In this document: positions 18,236 to 26,750 of the stretch, one piece after another
Layout: every line of letters starts with the position of its first letter
Position numbering within the stretch: the first letter of the stretch is position 1
Source: Anditalea andensis
Lineage (GTDB): Bacteria > Bacteroidota > Bacteroidia > Cytophagales > Cyclobacteriaceae
Direction of reading: 5' to 3'
Assembly (NCBI RefSeq): GCF_000714815.1
Contig: NZ_JMIH01000034.1
Coordinates: 62,001-126,000, forward strand
DNA length: 64,000 nucleotides
Translations under genes and position numbers: made by a program
Notes under the pieces: model-generated
Seen by the model: only the letters and a program-made list of their open reading frames with translations
Database searches by the model: none
Told to the model about the DNA's origin: nothing

Positions 18236-18839
18236 TGGTTTATAGTATCCTCAGATTTAAAGGAAAGGGTGATAGGGCATATAATACACTTCTTACCACG
18301 GTTACTGATATAGGTTTCTATCCGTTAATAAAAAATTATATTTAAATGTGAAAACAGATACCAGATCACCATGCCATCTAATGAGATAAATATCATTGAC
18401 TTAATAAAAATACTAGCTGTTAGATTACATCCCTGCTATTCCTTAATATTCAAAGTATGTGGTTAATTCATCTGATGAATAATCACCAAACCACCTATGG
18501 AATAGTTCTTTAAGTGCGATGCTGATATAGGCATGTACATCTTTATTAATTATTGATACTATATTAACCGCTTTTATTATATCTCCGCTATAATTTGTAA
18601 TATTAGCATAGTATACTAATTTTAACTGATCATATAAAATAAGCTACATATTAAGACAGTAAAATAGTAAAATGACGATAAAACATTTGCCTATGCATAT
18701 TTATCATAATCCGACTATCAAATGAAAAAGTACTGATAAGGGGTATTTGATAAATACCCTCTATAGAACGACTATCAGCACTTGGAATATTTCTAAGTGT
18801 ATATCTATCTTTACTATCACCCAACCCCAGCCCTATATT
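18236..18839. other. Divergent intergenic region, DUF5695-like gene / AraC gene
   Basis: A long AT-rich gap (715 bp in all from 18125). It contains site C, an extra single half-site GTTAATATAGTATCA on the minus strand at 18568-18554, and a 66-codon open stretch without a start on the minus strand (listed separately). No promoter was convincingly placed for the AraC gene. Confidence 0.45.
18443..18643 (-). pseudogene. Possible gene remnant, 66 codons without start
   Basis: The minus strand is open for 66 codons between a TAG (18644-18646) and a TAA (18443-18445), with no Met. The translation looks protein-like near its end (DVHAYISIALKELFHRWFGD). It is not recognised. It could be the decayed 3' end of a gene or a chance open frame in AT-rich DNA; the single regulatory half-site lies within it. 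Confidence 0.25.
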
Positions 18840-19727
18840 ATGAAGCCACTTCTATACCACCTGCCTAGGACTACAGATGAGCCGGTCCGAATTCTCAAAG
18901 AAAATCACCCCCATTTTTATGACAACCTACATTTTCATGCTGAATATCAGATCATGACCATTATAGAAGGTAGTGGGACTTATTTTATAGGAGATGCTTT
19001 CGGAAATTTTCATTCAGGTGATACATTTCTTATAGGTTCTAATCTACCACATTTTTTCAGAAGTGATATGGCTTATTATCAACCTGATAGCAAATTACGT
19101 TCTAAGAATATTTCCATACTGTTTTCTCTGGATGCCATAGGTGAAAATTTTAAAAAGCTACCTGAATTACATCATTTAAATAAATTACTTGAAAAGAGTA
19201 ATAGTGGCTTAGTGCTAAAAGGCAAAACAAAAGAAAAATTATACAAAGCCAGTAAAAAAATCACCAAAAAGAAAGGTTTTGATAAATACATCTATTTGTT
19301 CAAAATACTAAATGAACTATCGCATTCTCAGGACGTGGAGACTTTGAGCCATATCACTTACGAAAAGAGTACAAAGTTTGCCGATACTGATAAGGTAGGT
19401 GCTGTAATCAATTTCCTCATTGAAAATTTTTCAAAAGATATTTCATTGGCCGATGCTGCCGATGTGGCTAATCTGAGTGTAAATGCTTTTTGCAGGTATT
19501 TTAAAAAACATACCCGTAAAACCTTTTCCCAGTTTTTAAATGAAATAAGAATAGGACATGCCTGCAGACAACTGGTAGAAGAACAGCTGAGTATCAAAGA
19601 AGTGGCTTTTAATGTAGGTTATTATAATATCTCCTATTTCAATAGGCAGTTTAAAGCCATTACCCATTGTACACCTTCAGAATATTCTAAAAACATAAAC
19701 TACAAACATGAAATGATTGTAGTTTAA
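18840..19727 (+). CDS. AraC family transcriptional regulator with cupin domain
   Basis: I chose the ATG at 18840 (295 residues, MKPLLYHL), because the 31 residues of the longer frame do not look like a folded N-terminus. Residues about 15-100 form a cupin (FHAEYQIMTIIEGSGTYFIGD, then GSNLPHFF), the usual ligand sensor. The C-terminal about 100 residues hold two helix-turn-helix motifs (SLADAADVANLSVNAFCRYFKK and IKEVAFNVGYYNISYFNRQFK regions). Such proteins usually activate neighbouring catabolic genes when bound to a small effector. It ends 17 bp from the convergent hydroxyproline operon and sits next to the DUF5695-like gene. It is the best local candidate to bind the 21-bp-spaced repeats at sites A, C, D and E; this is inference. 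Confidence 0.92.
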   Translation: MKPLLYHLPRTTDEPVRILKENHPHFYDNLHFHAEYQIMTIIEGSGTYFIGDAFGNFHSGDTFLIGSNLPHFFRSDMAYYQPDSKLRSKNISILFSLDAIGENFKKLPELHHLNKLLEKSNSGLVLKGKTKEKLYKASKKITKKKGFDKYIYLFKILNELSHSQDVETLSHITYEKSTKFADTDKVGAVINFLIENFSKDISLADAADVANLSVNAFCRYFKKHTRKTFSQFLNEIRIGHACRQLVEEQLSIKEVAFNVGYYNISYFNRQFKAITHCTPSEYSKNINYKHEMIVV

Positions 19728-19744
19728 GGATACCCTTTTGTGTT

Positions 19745-20998
19745 TTATTTATTGTATCGATCTACATCAAATAGCATATGGTGAAGTACTGGATCTACTT
19801 TCTTCCCTACCAGTAGATCTGTGAGCATTTTGCCAGTAGCAGGTGCCAAACTTACACCCATCATACTATGTCCTGCTCCTACCCAAACATTATCGTACCC
19901 AGGTGCAGGGCCAATGTAAGGCATGCCGTCAGGAGAGCATGGTCTTATGCCACTCCAAATAGCCTTTTTTTCAGGAAAAACTACCGACAATCCCGGGTAA
20001 TACTTTTGTATGGAAGAAAATATGCCTTGAACCCTGTTCAGATTTATCTCTGTATTAGGCTTTGAAATTTCCATCGTACCTCCAAATCTCACAAAATCAG
20101 CATAGGGACTTTGGGTAACTTTGGCTTCAGTCAGAATGGTGGCCTGTTTGAGATTGGAAAGGTTGGGCTGTAAAAAGCTATAGCCTTTCCCTCCTATCAT
20201 AGGTAATGTAAACCCCAGGTTTTTCGCCAAAGCACCAGACCAGGCTCCTGTACAGATAATGAGGTTATTACAAGTAAAGGATCCTTTGTCACTGATTATT
20301 TTATTTACTTTTCTACCCCATTTTTCAAAGCCTGTTACTACTGTTTCCGGAATCAACCTTACACCACTATCTATTAAAACGGTTTTTAATAATCCATATA
20401 GCTTAGCAGGATCGAGGTGTGCATCATCAGGAAAATATAGTGCTCCCCGAATGTTTAGTTCTTGATTTGGTTCCAACTTTTGGGCTTCCTCTTTGCTTAA
20501 GATTTCTGCATTTAGACCGCTTTTTTGTGCCAGTGAAGCAAAGGCAGTTTCCTCCACTTCCGCTGCTTTGCTCTGATAAAGCATCAATAGACCTTTCGGT
20601 TGTAAAGAAAAATCCAATTGGGCATGCTCTGTTTGAAAGTCCAGGTACAGGGCTTTACTCTGTAAACTAAAATCTTTTAATACAGGAACAGCCTTAGATA
20701 CCTGGCTAACATTTGAAGCTTTATAGAAATAATAACACCATTTGATCAGTTCCTTATCCAGTCGGGGATGAATGTAAAAGGGACTTTTTGAAGAAAACAT
20801 CCAGCCTATCCCTTTTGATATCATCCCTGGAGATGCTAATGGGACTATATGGCTGGGCACTATCATTCCTGCGTTACCCGTAGAACAGCTTTCTGTAAAG
20901 TTACCTTTGTCTATAATAGTAACTTTGATTCCTTTCTTCTGAAGATAGTAAGCAGTAAATAATCCGACTATACCTCCTCCCACTATTACTGTATCCAT
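19745..20998 (-). CDS. FAD-dependent D-hydroxyproline (D-amino acid) dehydrogenase
   Basis: A 417-residue DAO-family flavoenzyme. The FAD-binding GGGIVG begins at residue 7 in an N-terminal Rossmann fold, and a second FAD contact WVGAGHSMMGVSLAPATGK lies near the C-terminus. There is no signal peptide, so it acts in the cytoplasm, probably on the inner membrane face. In this operon it would oxidise cis-4-hydroxy-D-proline to delta1-pyrroline-4-hydroxy-2-carboxylate, passing electrons to the respiratory chain. The epimerase gene ends 12 bp upstream. Other D-amino acids are possible substrates, but the neighbouring epimerase and deaminase point to hydroxyproline. It is the last gene of the operon. 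Confidence 0.88.
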   Translation of the reverse strand: MDTVIVGGGIVGLFTAYYLQKKGIKVTIIDKGNFTESCSTGNAGMIVPSHIVPLASPGMISKGIGWMFSSKSPFYIHPRLDKELIKWCYYFYKASNVSQVSKAVPVLKDFSLQSKALYLDFQTEHAQLDFSLQPKGLLMLYQSKAAEVEETAFASLAQKSGLNAEILSKEEAQKLEPNQELNIRGALYFPDDAHLDPAKLYGLLKTVLIDSGVRLIPETVVTGFEKWGRKVNKIISDKGSFTCNNLIICTGAWSGALAKNLGFTLPMIGGKGYSFLQPNLSNLKQATILTEAKVTQSPYADFVRFGGTMEISKPNTEINLNRVQGIFSSIQKYYPGLSVVFPEKKAIWSGIRPCSPDGMPYIGPAPGYDNVWVGAGHSMMGVSLAPATGKMLTDLLVGKKVDPVLHHMLFDVDRYNK

Positions 20999-21010
20999 TA
21001 TCCTATATTA

Positions 21011-22009
21011 TTAAATCACCTGAAAGCCATGAACATAAGGGTCATTATTATCCAAAAAGATAGTGTTATAACCTGTTTTAATAGCCCATCCTTCTATGGT
21101 GGGGATTATAGCTTCATATCCCCCCACCTTTACAATAGCAGATACCTGTCCTTTAAAGACCGAACCGATAAAACTTTCATGTATAAAACTATCCCCTACC
21201 TTTAACCTGCCCTTAAAAAACAATTGTGCCATGCGGGCCGAAGTTCCTGTGCCACATGGAGATCTATCAATTGCCTTATCTCCATAAAAGACGGCATTTC
21301 GTGCATCAGATGTAGGATAAAGCACATTCCCTGTCCATAATATATGAGATATGCCGCTTATATTAGGATTTTCTGGATGAACCGCGGTAAAATTTTGATT
21401 GATACCCTCTCGGAGTTTTCTACTTAAACGGATCAGCTCTTCTGCAGAATAATGGTGTATCCCAGGAAAATTTTCCTGAGGATCTACTATTGCATAAAAA
21501 TTCCCTCCATAAGCCACATCAAAGGTCAACCTCCCAAGGTCCTGGTGATCTATGCTCAGATCTGTATGAAGTAGAAAACTCGGGACGTTGGTGATTTTAA
21601 CAGCTGTCACTTTATCACCATTTTTTTGATAGGTGGCCGTTACCAGACCTGCAGGAGTTTCGACCCTTACTACTCCTTCTTGCTTAGGCGTGATGATGCC
21701 TTCTTCTACAGCCATGGTGACTGTACCGATTAGTCCATGCCCACACATTGGGAGGCAGCCACTTGTTTCGATAAAGAGTACACCTACATCATTATTGGGA
21801 TCCGAGGGACTATATAAAATACTACCGGACATCATATCATGGCCACGTGGCTCAAACATCAGCCCTTTCCTTACCCAGTCAAATTCTTCTAAAAAGTGGC
21901 GCCTCTTTTCAAACATATTTTCCCCTTTAAGAAGCGGCCCCCCTCCTATTACCAATCGTACAGGATTTCCACAGGTATGCCCATCAATGCAGCTAAAAGT
22001 GTTTTTCAT
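21011..22009 (-). CDS. 4-hydroxyproline 2-epimerase (proline racemase family)
   Basis: A 332-residue cytoplasmic member of the proline racemase family. Both catalytic thiols are present: Cys89 in MCGHG and Cys252 in SPCGTGT. The pair acts as two-base catalyst at C-alpha, turning trans-4-hydroxy-L-proline into cis-4-hydroxy-D-proline. A trans-3-hydroxyproline dehydratase would have Thr or Ser at one of these positions, so that sister activity is unlikely. Proline racemase proper cannot be excluded by sequence alone, but the operon with an FAD dehydrogenase, deaminase and 2-oxoglutarate-semialdehyde dehydrogenase makes hydroxyproline the sensible substrate. A 130-bp gap with no gene separates it from the aldehyde dehydrogenase. 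Confidence 0.92.
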   Translation of the reverse strand: MKNTFSCIDGHTCGNPVRLVIGGGPLLKGENMFEKRRHFLEEFDWVRKGLMFEPRGHDMMSGSILYSPSDPNNDVGVLFIETSGCLPMCGHGLIGTVTMAVEEGIITPKQEGVVRVETPAGLVTATYQKNGDKVTAVKITNVPSFLLHTDLSIDHQDLGRLTFDVAYGGNFYAIVDPQENFPGIHHYSAEELIRLSRKLREGINQNFTAVHPENPNISGISHILWTGNVLYPTSDARNAVFYGDKAIDRSPCGTGTSARMAQLFFKGRLKVGDSFIHESFIGSVFKGQVSAIVKVGGYEAIIPTIEGWAIKTGYNTIFLDNNDPYVHGFQVI

Positions 22010-22139
22010 CTTTATTATAAATGTCTTTTAAGGATCATAAAATTGTTCAGTACAGGAGGTATGGATAACATCTGGCATAAAATGCATCCTGATATGCCTC
22101 ACTATATGCATGATTCATGTTCGATTCCAAATTTTCATG

Positions 22140-23582
22140 TTATAAATTCATCTCTCCATCCACCATACGTACCACCTTCAAGGGATTATCATCCTTTAAT
22201 TCTTCGGGTAGCAATGCCTCGGGACAATCCTGAAAAGCTATAGGTTTCAAAAATCTCTTTATAGCAAATGTTCCTACAGAGGTAGACCTGCTGTCAGTGG
22301 TGGCAGGAAAAGGTCCACCATGCTGCATGGCATGACCTACTTCCACACCTGTAGGCACCCCTTTAAACAATAGTCTTCCGCATTTTCGGAGCAGGGAATG
22401 TATGATCCCTTTATGCTGTACAAGTTCTTCCTCTGTGGCCCATAAGGTGATCGTAAGCTGTCCTTCCAGATGTTTGGTGATGTCGGCTAAATCATCGGTA
22501 GAATTATAGGTGACCACCATACCAAATGGACCGAATACCTCCTGATGGTAGAGCGGAGTATTGATCCAGGTGTCGGAATCTACGACTTTAATGGCCGGAA
22601 GTGCATCGATGCTCACTTCAGAAATCCCATTTCCGAAGTCCAGTTTACCAAATTCAGATAGTTTGCGGTGGTAATCTTTGGCTATCTGGGACGTAAGCAT
22701 GGGTTGGGGTGTAACAGCTGAAAGTTTTTCCCTAAGCAGCGCAACAAATGTTTCCTTTTCGGTCTCTGGTATAAAAATCAATCCGGGATTGGTACAAAAT
22801 TGCCCGACCCCTAAACATAGTGAACTGGCATAACTGGAAGCTAATTCTTCCATATCTTCCCTTATCTTTTGCACTAAAACCATAATCGGATTTACGCTTC
22901 CCATTTCGGCAAATACCGGTATAGGCTTATCTCTCTTTTGAACCAAATCATAGATAAGTTTTCCAGCTGTATACGATCCTGTAAAACCTATCGCTTCTAC
23001 TAAGGGATGCATTATAAGCGATTGGCTCTCCTCATTACTCAATTCAAGATGGATAAATGTATCCAAAGGCAGTCCATTTTTTTTTAACGCTTCTGATATG
23101 GCTTCAAAAACCAATTTTGAAGTTTGGGGATGAGCCGGATGGCTTTTATAAATAACCGTACAGCCTGCAGCCAAGGCAGACACTGCATCCCCTCCGATAG
23201 TGGAAAATGCCAAAGGAAAATTACTGGCACCAAACACCACCACCGGTCCTATAGGTATTAATAATCGTCTGATGTCTGGCTTTGGAAAGGGCTGCCGATG
23301 TGGATCCCCAGGATCAATGGTCGCCTCCAGGTAAGTTCCGTTTAAAATAGAAGTGGCAAAGAGCTTTATTTGGTTTACTGTTCTTCCAAATTCATTTTGA
23401 AGTCTGACGGCGGGTAAATGGGTTTCTTGGACCGCCACCTCTATAATAATCTCTTTTTTATCAGTCAATGATTCAATGATGGATAGCAGAAACTTGGATC
23501 TGGTGGCAATGGTGCTTTGTCCATACCGCTCAAAAGCCTTATCAGACCATTCTACCATAGTAGATATACTGTATTTACTCAT
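22140..23582 (-). CDS. 2,5-dioxovalerate (2-oxoglutarate semialdehyde) dehydrogenase
   Basis: A 480-residue NAD(P)-dependent aldehyde dehydrogenase. Key residues are Asn121 in GASNFP, the general base Glu226 in FAEMGS and catalytic Cys263 in GQFCTNPG. The GQFCTNPG form is typical of the type III 2-oxoglutarate semialdehyde dehydrogenases found in hydroxyproline operons. It makes 2-oxoglutarate, which enters the TCA cycle. Its ATG overlaps the stop of the deaminase gene by four bases (ATGA), a sign of translational coupling. It ends close to the aldehyde product step of the preceding gene, so pathway order and gene order agree. Confidence 0.92.
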   Translation of the reverse strand: MSKYSISTMVEWSDKAFERYGQSTIATRSKFLLSIIESLTDKKEIIIEVAVQETHLPAVRLQNEFGRTVNQIKLFATSILNGTYLEATIDPGDPHRQPFPKPDIRRLLIPIGPVVVFGASNFPLAFSTIGGDAVSALAAGCTVIYKSHPAHPQTSKLVFEAISEALKKNGLPLDTFIHLELSNEESQSLIMHPLVEAIGFTGSYTAGKLIYDLVQKRDKPIPVFAEMGSVNPIMVLVQKIREDMEELASSYASSLCLGVGQFCTNPGLIFIPETEKETFVALLREKLSAVTPQPMLTSQIAKDYHRKLSEFGKLDFGNGISEVSIDALPAIKVVDSDTWINTPLYHQEVFGPFGMVVTYNSTDDLADITKHLEGQLTITLWATEEELVQHKGIIHSLLRKCGRLLFKGVPTGVEVGHAMQHGGPFPATTDSRSTSVGTFAIKRFLKPIAFQDCPEALLPEELKDDNPLKVVRMVDGEMNL

Positions 23583-24490
23583 ACTGAAATATTTTTAGAT
23601 GCTAAAACAGGCCTGGTATCTATCCCTTCCTGTATAAGTTGCTTTATCTTCTGATATTCTTCCCCATCCAAAGGGAGTCTAGGGGCCCGGACATGGCTCG
23701 AACCTATGCCTACCATTTCCTCTGCCAGTTTAATATACTGTACCAGCTTAGGATGGATGTCTAATTCCAAAAGAGGTAAAAACCAACGATAAATGGAAAT
23801 TGCTTCTGTGGTTTTCCCTGCTTTGATCAGATTAAATAATGTCACCGTCTCATGAGGAAAGGCACATACCAGACCTGCCACCAGCCCATGGGCTCCCATG
23901 GTCAGGCTTTCCATGGTCAGGGTATCTACGCCACAAAGTATCTTATACCGGTCACCAAATTTATTGATCATTCTGGTCACATTGGATACATCCCGGGTGG
24001 ATTCCTTTACAGCCTGGATATTTTTATAGGGCAATAGGTCTTCAAAAACTTCGAGAGTAACATATGTTTTGTAATCTACCGGATTGTTATAAATCATGAT
24101 AGGAAGGGAGGTGCTTTCTGCGACTGTGGCAAAATAGGCTACCAGTTCGCGATGGTCGGGCAGGTATCTCATGGGGGGAAGCATCATCAGGGCATCTACA
24201 CCCATATCTTCTGCACGCTGCGCACATTGGACAGCTTTTTTAGTAGATCCTTCAGCAATATTTAAAATAACTGGTACCTGGCCGTCTAGATAATCAATAG
24301 TTTTTTGAGTCAAAAGAAGTTTCTCATCATCTTCCAATACACTGGATTCTCCTAAGGTTCCCCCTAATATGATCCCTGATACTCCCGCTTTTACTTGCTC
24401 ATCAATATTTTGGAAAAATAATTCGAAATCCAAACTTCCATCTGCGTGAAATTTTGTGGTCACGGCAGGTAAAACACCATTCCAATTCAT
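23579..24490 (-). CDS. Pyrroline-4-hydroxy-2-carboxylate deaminase (DapA/NAL superfamily)
   Basis: A 303-residue (beta/alpha)8 aldolase-fold protein. It has the GGTLGES substrate-carboxylate loop (43-49), Tyr134 in MIYNNP and the Schiff-base Lys162 in AVKEST. In lysine synthesis this family is dihydrodipicolinate synthase; in this setting it should be the deaminase that turns delta1-pyrroline-4-hydroxy-2-carboxylate into 2-oxoglutarate semialdehyde and ammonia. The assignment rests on the operon: aldehyde dehydrogenase, epimerase and D-amino acid dehydrogenase follow. It is the first gene, with site E and a good -7 box just upstream, and overlaps the next gene by four bases. Confidence 0.9.
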   Translation of the reverse strand: MNWNGVLPAVTTKFHADGSLDFELFFQNIDEQVKAGVSGIILGGTLGESSVLEDDEKLLLTQKTIDYLDGQVPVILNIAEGSTKKAVQCAQRAEDMGVDALMMLPPMRYLPDHRELVAYFATVAESTSLPIMIYNNPVDYKTYVTLEVFEDLLPYKNIQAVKESTRDVSNVTRMINKFGDRYKILCGVDTLTMESLTMGAHGLVAGLVCAFPHETVTLFNLIKAGKTTEAISIYRWFLPLLELDIHPKLVQYIKLAEEMVGIGSSHVRAPRLPLDGEEYQKIKQLIQEGIDTRPVLASKNISV

Positions 24491-24518
24491 ATATTTTTTA
24501 TTTTGGTTTCTTCAAAAT

Positions 24519-24583
24519 CAAAATTAGTACTTCATCCCAACCTATCATGGCACCAGATTAATCATTGCTTGCACTATATTGGC
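24519..24583 (-). promoter_or_regulatory. Two half-sites 21 bp apart plus -7 box, hydroxyproline operon (site E)
   Basis: On the minus strand: half-site 1 GCCAATATAGTGCAA (24583-24569), half-site 2 ATTAATCTGGTGCCA (24562-24548), then 21 bases and a perfect TAATTTTG -7 box (24526-24519). The ATG is 28 bases further. There is no good -33 element, as expected for an activator-dependent promoter. The opposite strand leads to the DUF885 gene, where I found no matching layout. Confidence 0.55.
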
Positions 24584-24722
24584 TATTCTAAAAAAGGCAA
24601 ACATTATTTATTAAATTCATAAAAATTTTAAATAGAATTAGTTTTTTATGCTACCCTAAAGTTAATAAGTAATGTTTAAGATATTTTCCCTCTACAGCAA
24701 TAAGTTTAATACTTGCCGAAAA

Positions 24723-26408
24723 ATGAAGATAGGCATATTATTCTTATTCTTCTCTCTGGTTCATTCCAATATTTACGGACACGATCTGTATTCCGAAATC
24801 GAATCTTTTAGAGCAGATCATGCTGCTTTAAGCAGAAAATATACTAACATATATACGCCGGAATATTTTGAAAGAATGGAGCAATTATATAAAGAATGGC
24901 TCAACAAAATAGAAGTTTTTGATTTTTCAAATGCTTCCAAAGATGCTCAGATTGATTATCTGCTATTTAAAAATAAATTGAGAAAAGAATTACACTTTCA
25001 CTCACTTTCTTATGCTTCTTATAAAGAAATATCTCATGTAATGGCATTTTCATCCCCCTTGGAGTTATTCTACATAGAAAGAAGGGCTGGGAAAAAACAA
25101 GATGGAAAAGCACTTGCCAGACAGTTTAATGAGACCACCTTGGCGATTAATAAACTTCATCAAGATATAAAGTCTTCAGAACCATTTGACAGCTGGCAAA
25201 AAGCAGAACTGGCAAGTGAGGTGATAAAATCATTAAGAATAGCAGTGGAAGAAGCCTATCAATTCTATTTTGATTACGATCCTGATTTTTCATGGTGGTT
25301 AAAAGCCCCCTATCACCAATTATCGGAAGCACTGGCACAGTATGAAACATTTTTAAGTGGCCATTATACCAATAAACTGGTAAAAGATGATGGAAGCGGT
25401 ATAATAGGTAAACCTATTGGAAAAAAAGCTATCCTTAAAGAGCTGGAATATGAATTTATTCCCTATTCGCCTGAGGATTTGATAGCCGAAGCGGAAAAGC
25501 AATTTGCCTGGTGTGAAAAAGAAATGCTTTTGGCTACTCAAGAATTAGATTATGGTAACCAATGGAAAGAAGCTTTGGAATATGTAAAAAACACCTATGT
25601 ACCTCCAGGACAATGGCCTGAAGATATACATTATTTGGCTGAAGAAGCTATTAAATTTCTGGAAGAAAGAGACTTAGTCACTATACCTGACTTGGCCAAG
25701 GAAACCTGGAGAATGAAAATGATGAGTCCCGAAGCCCAAAGGGTCAATCCTTTCTTTCTGGGAGGGGAAGTTATTCAGATCTCCTACCCCACTTCTACTA
25801 TGAGCCATGATGAAAAAATGATGAGCATGAGAGGCAATAACCCTCATTTCTCCAGAGCCACTGTACAGCATGAACTCATACCAGGCCACCATCTGCAGAA
25901 TTTTATGACACAGCGGTATAAACCTTATAGAAGGATATTTTCCACTCCATTTTGGATAGAAGGTTGGGCCTTATACTGGGAATTTAATCTATGGGACAAA
26001 GACTTCCCCATATCAGCAGAAGATAAAATAGGCATGTTATTTTGGAGAATGCATAGATGTGCACGGATCATCTTCAGCTTAAATTACCATTTGGAAAAGA
26101 TGACACCACAGGAATGCATAGACTTTTTGGTAGACAAGTTAGGCCATGAAAAAGCCAATGCTGAAGCAGAAGTGAGAAGGTCATTTGAAGGCAGATATGG
26201 TCCTCTTTATCAAATAGCCTATATGATCGGCGGACTTCAATTTTACTCCTTAAACAATGAATATGTAAAATCTGGAAAAATGTCAGAAAAAGATTTCCAT
26301 GATTTTATATTACAACAAAACTCCATCCCAGTAGAACTTATCCGACTGCAGTTATCAGATAAACAAATTCCAAAAGAGTATACTACCAGCTGGAAGTTTT
26401 TGGACTAA
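24723..26408 (+). CDS. DUF885 family predicted zinc peptidase, exported
   Basis: I chose the ATG at 24723 (561 residues); the hydrophobic export signal MKIGILFLFF follows directly, whereas the longer frame from 24672 adds 17 residues before it. The motif HELIPGHH at residues 383-390 is the metal-binding signature of DUF885 proteins, thought to be zinc carboxypeptidase- or oligopeptidase-like enzymes; downstream WIEGWALYWE would supply further ligands. It probably trims peptides in the periplasm. The gene is divergent from the hydroxyproline operon, which suggests it helps release free amino acids from peptides for that pathway. Confidence 0.82.
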   Translation: MKIGILFLFFSLVHSNIYGHDLYSEIESFRADHAALSRKYTNIYTPEYFERMEQLYKEWLNKIEVFDFSNASKDAQIDYLLFKNKLRKELHFHSLSYASYKEISHVMAFSSPLELFYIERRAGKKQDGKALARQFNETTLAINKLHQDIKSSEPFDSWQKAELASEVIKSLRIAVEEAYQFYFDYDPDFSWWLKAPYHQLSEALAQYETFLSGHYTNKLVKDDGSGIIGKPIGKKAILKELEYEFIPYSPEDLIAEAEKQFAWCEKEMLLATQELDYGNQWKEALEYVKNTYVPPGQWPEDIHYLAEEAIKFLEERDLVTIPDLAKETWRMKMMSPEAQRVNPFFLGGEVIQISYPTSTMSHDEKMMSMRGNNPHFSRATVQHELIPGHHLQNFMTQRYKPYRRIFSTPFWIEGWALYWEFNLWDKDFPISAEDKIGMLFWRMHRCARIIFSLNYHLEKMTPQECIDFLVDKLGHEKANAEAEVRRSFEGRYGPLYQIAYMIGGLQFYSLNNEYVKSGKMSEKDFHDFILQQNSIPVELIRLQLSDKQIPKEYTTSWKFLD

Positions 26409-26750
26409 AATCAATGAGAAGATATATAATGGCATATTTTATATTTATCCTGCATGATTTTGTTTATTATAAATCCACATTTTAGGAAGATTATGTGCAG
26501 ATTATAAGAATATAAAATCCTACCTCTCAATACCAATAATAGTTTACTAAATTTTAGTGTAATTTTATTTTATTTAAATATCTAAATAGATAAGAAAAGC
26601 TTGATAAAAATTAAATAACCACTGGGTTTACATATTAACATTATTATCCATTATATGCTGATTAAAACCATCGTATACCTTGATAGAACCTTGATCTTTA
26701 AAACAAAAATTAAATAAAAAATAATGTATAAATAGGAAATATAAATAGCA
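26409..26750. other. Gene-free AT-rich gap
   Basis: This 342-bp stretch lies between the convergent DUF885 gene and the response regulator gene. I see no open frame, clear hairpin or repeat. Confidence 0.5.

Noticed and set aside
21011-22009. Possibility that the proline racemase-family gene is a trans-3-hydroxyproline dehydratase
   Set aside because: Both catalytic cysteines (89 and 252) are present; dehydratases replace one with Thr or Ser.
21633-22031. Long open frame on the plus strand opposite the hydroxyproline epimerase gene
   Set aside because: The minus-strand protein has all catalytic motifs of its family; the opposite frame is a low-complexity shadow without recognisable features.
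24584-24722. Search for the same half-site pair reading toward the DUF885 gene
   Set aside because: A TAAGTTTA box exists at 24701, but the half-sites at the right distance match poorly.
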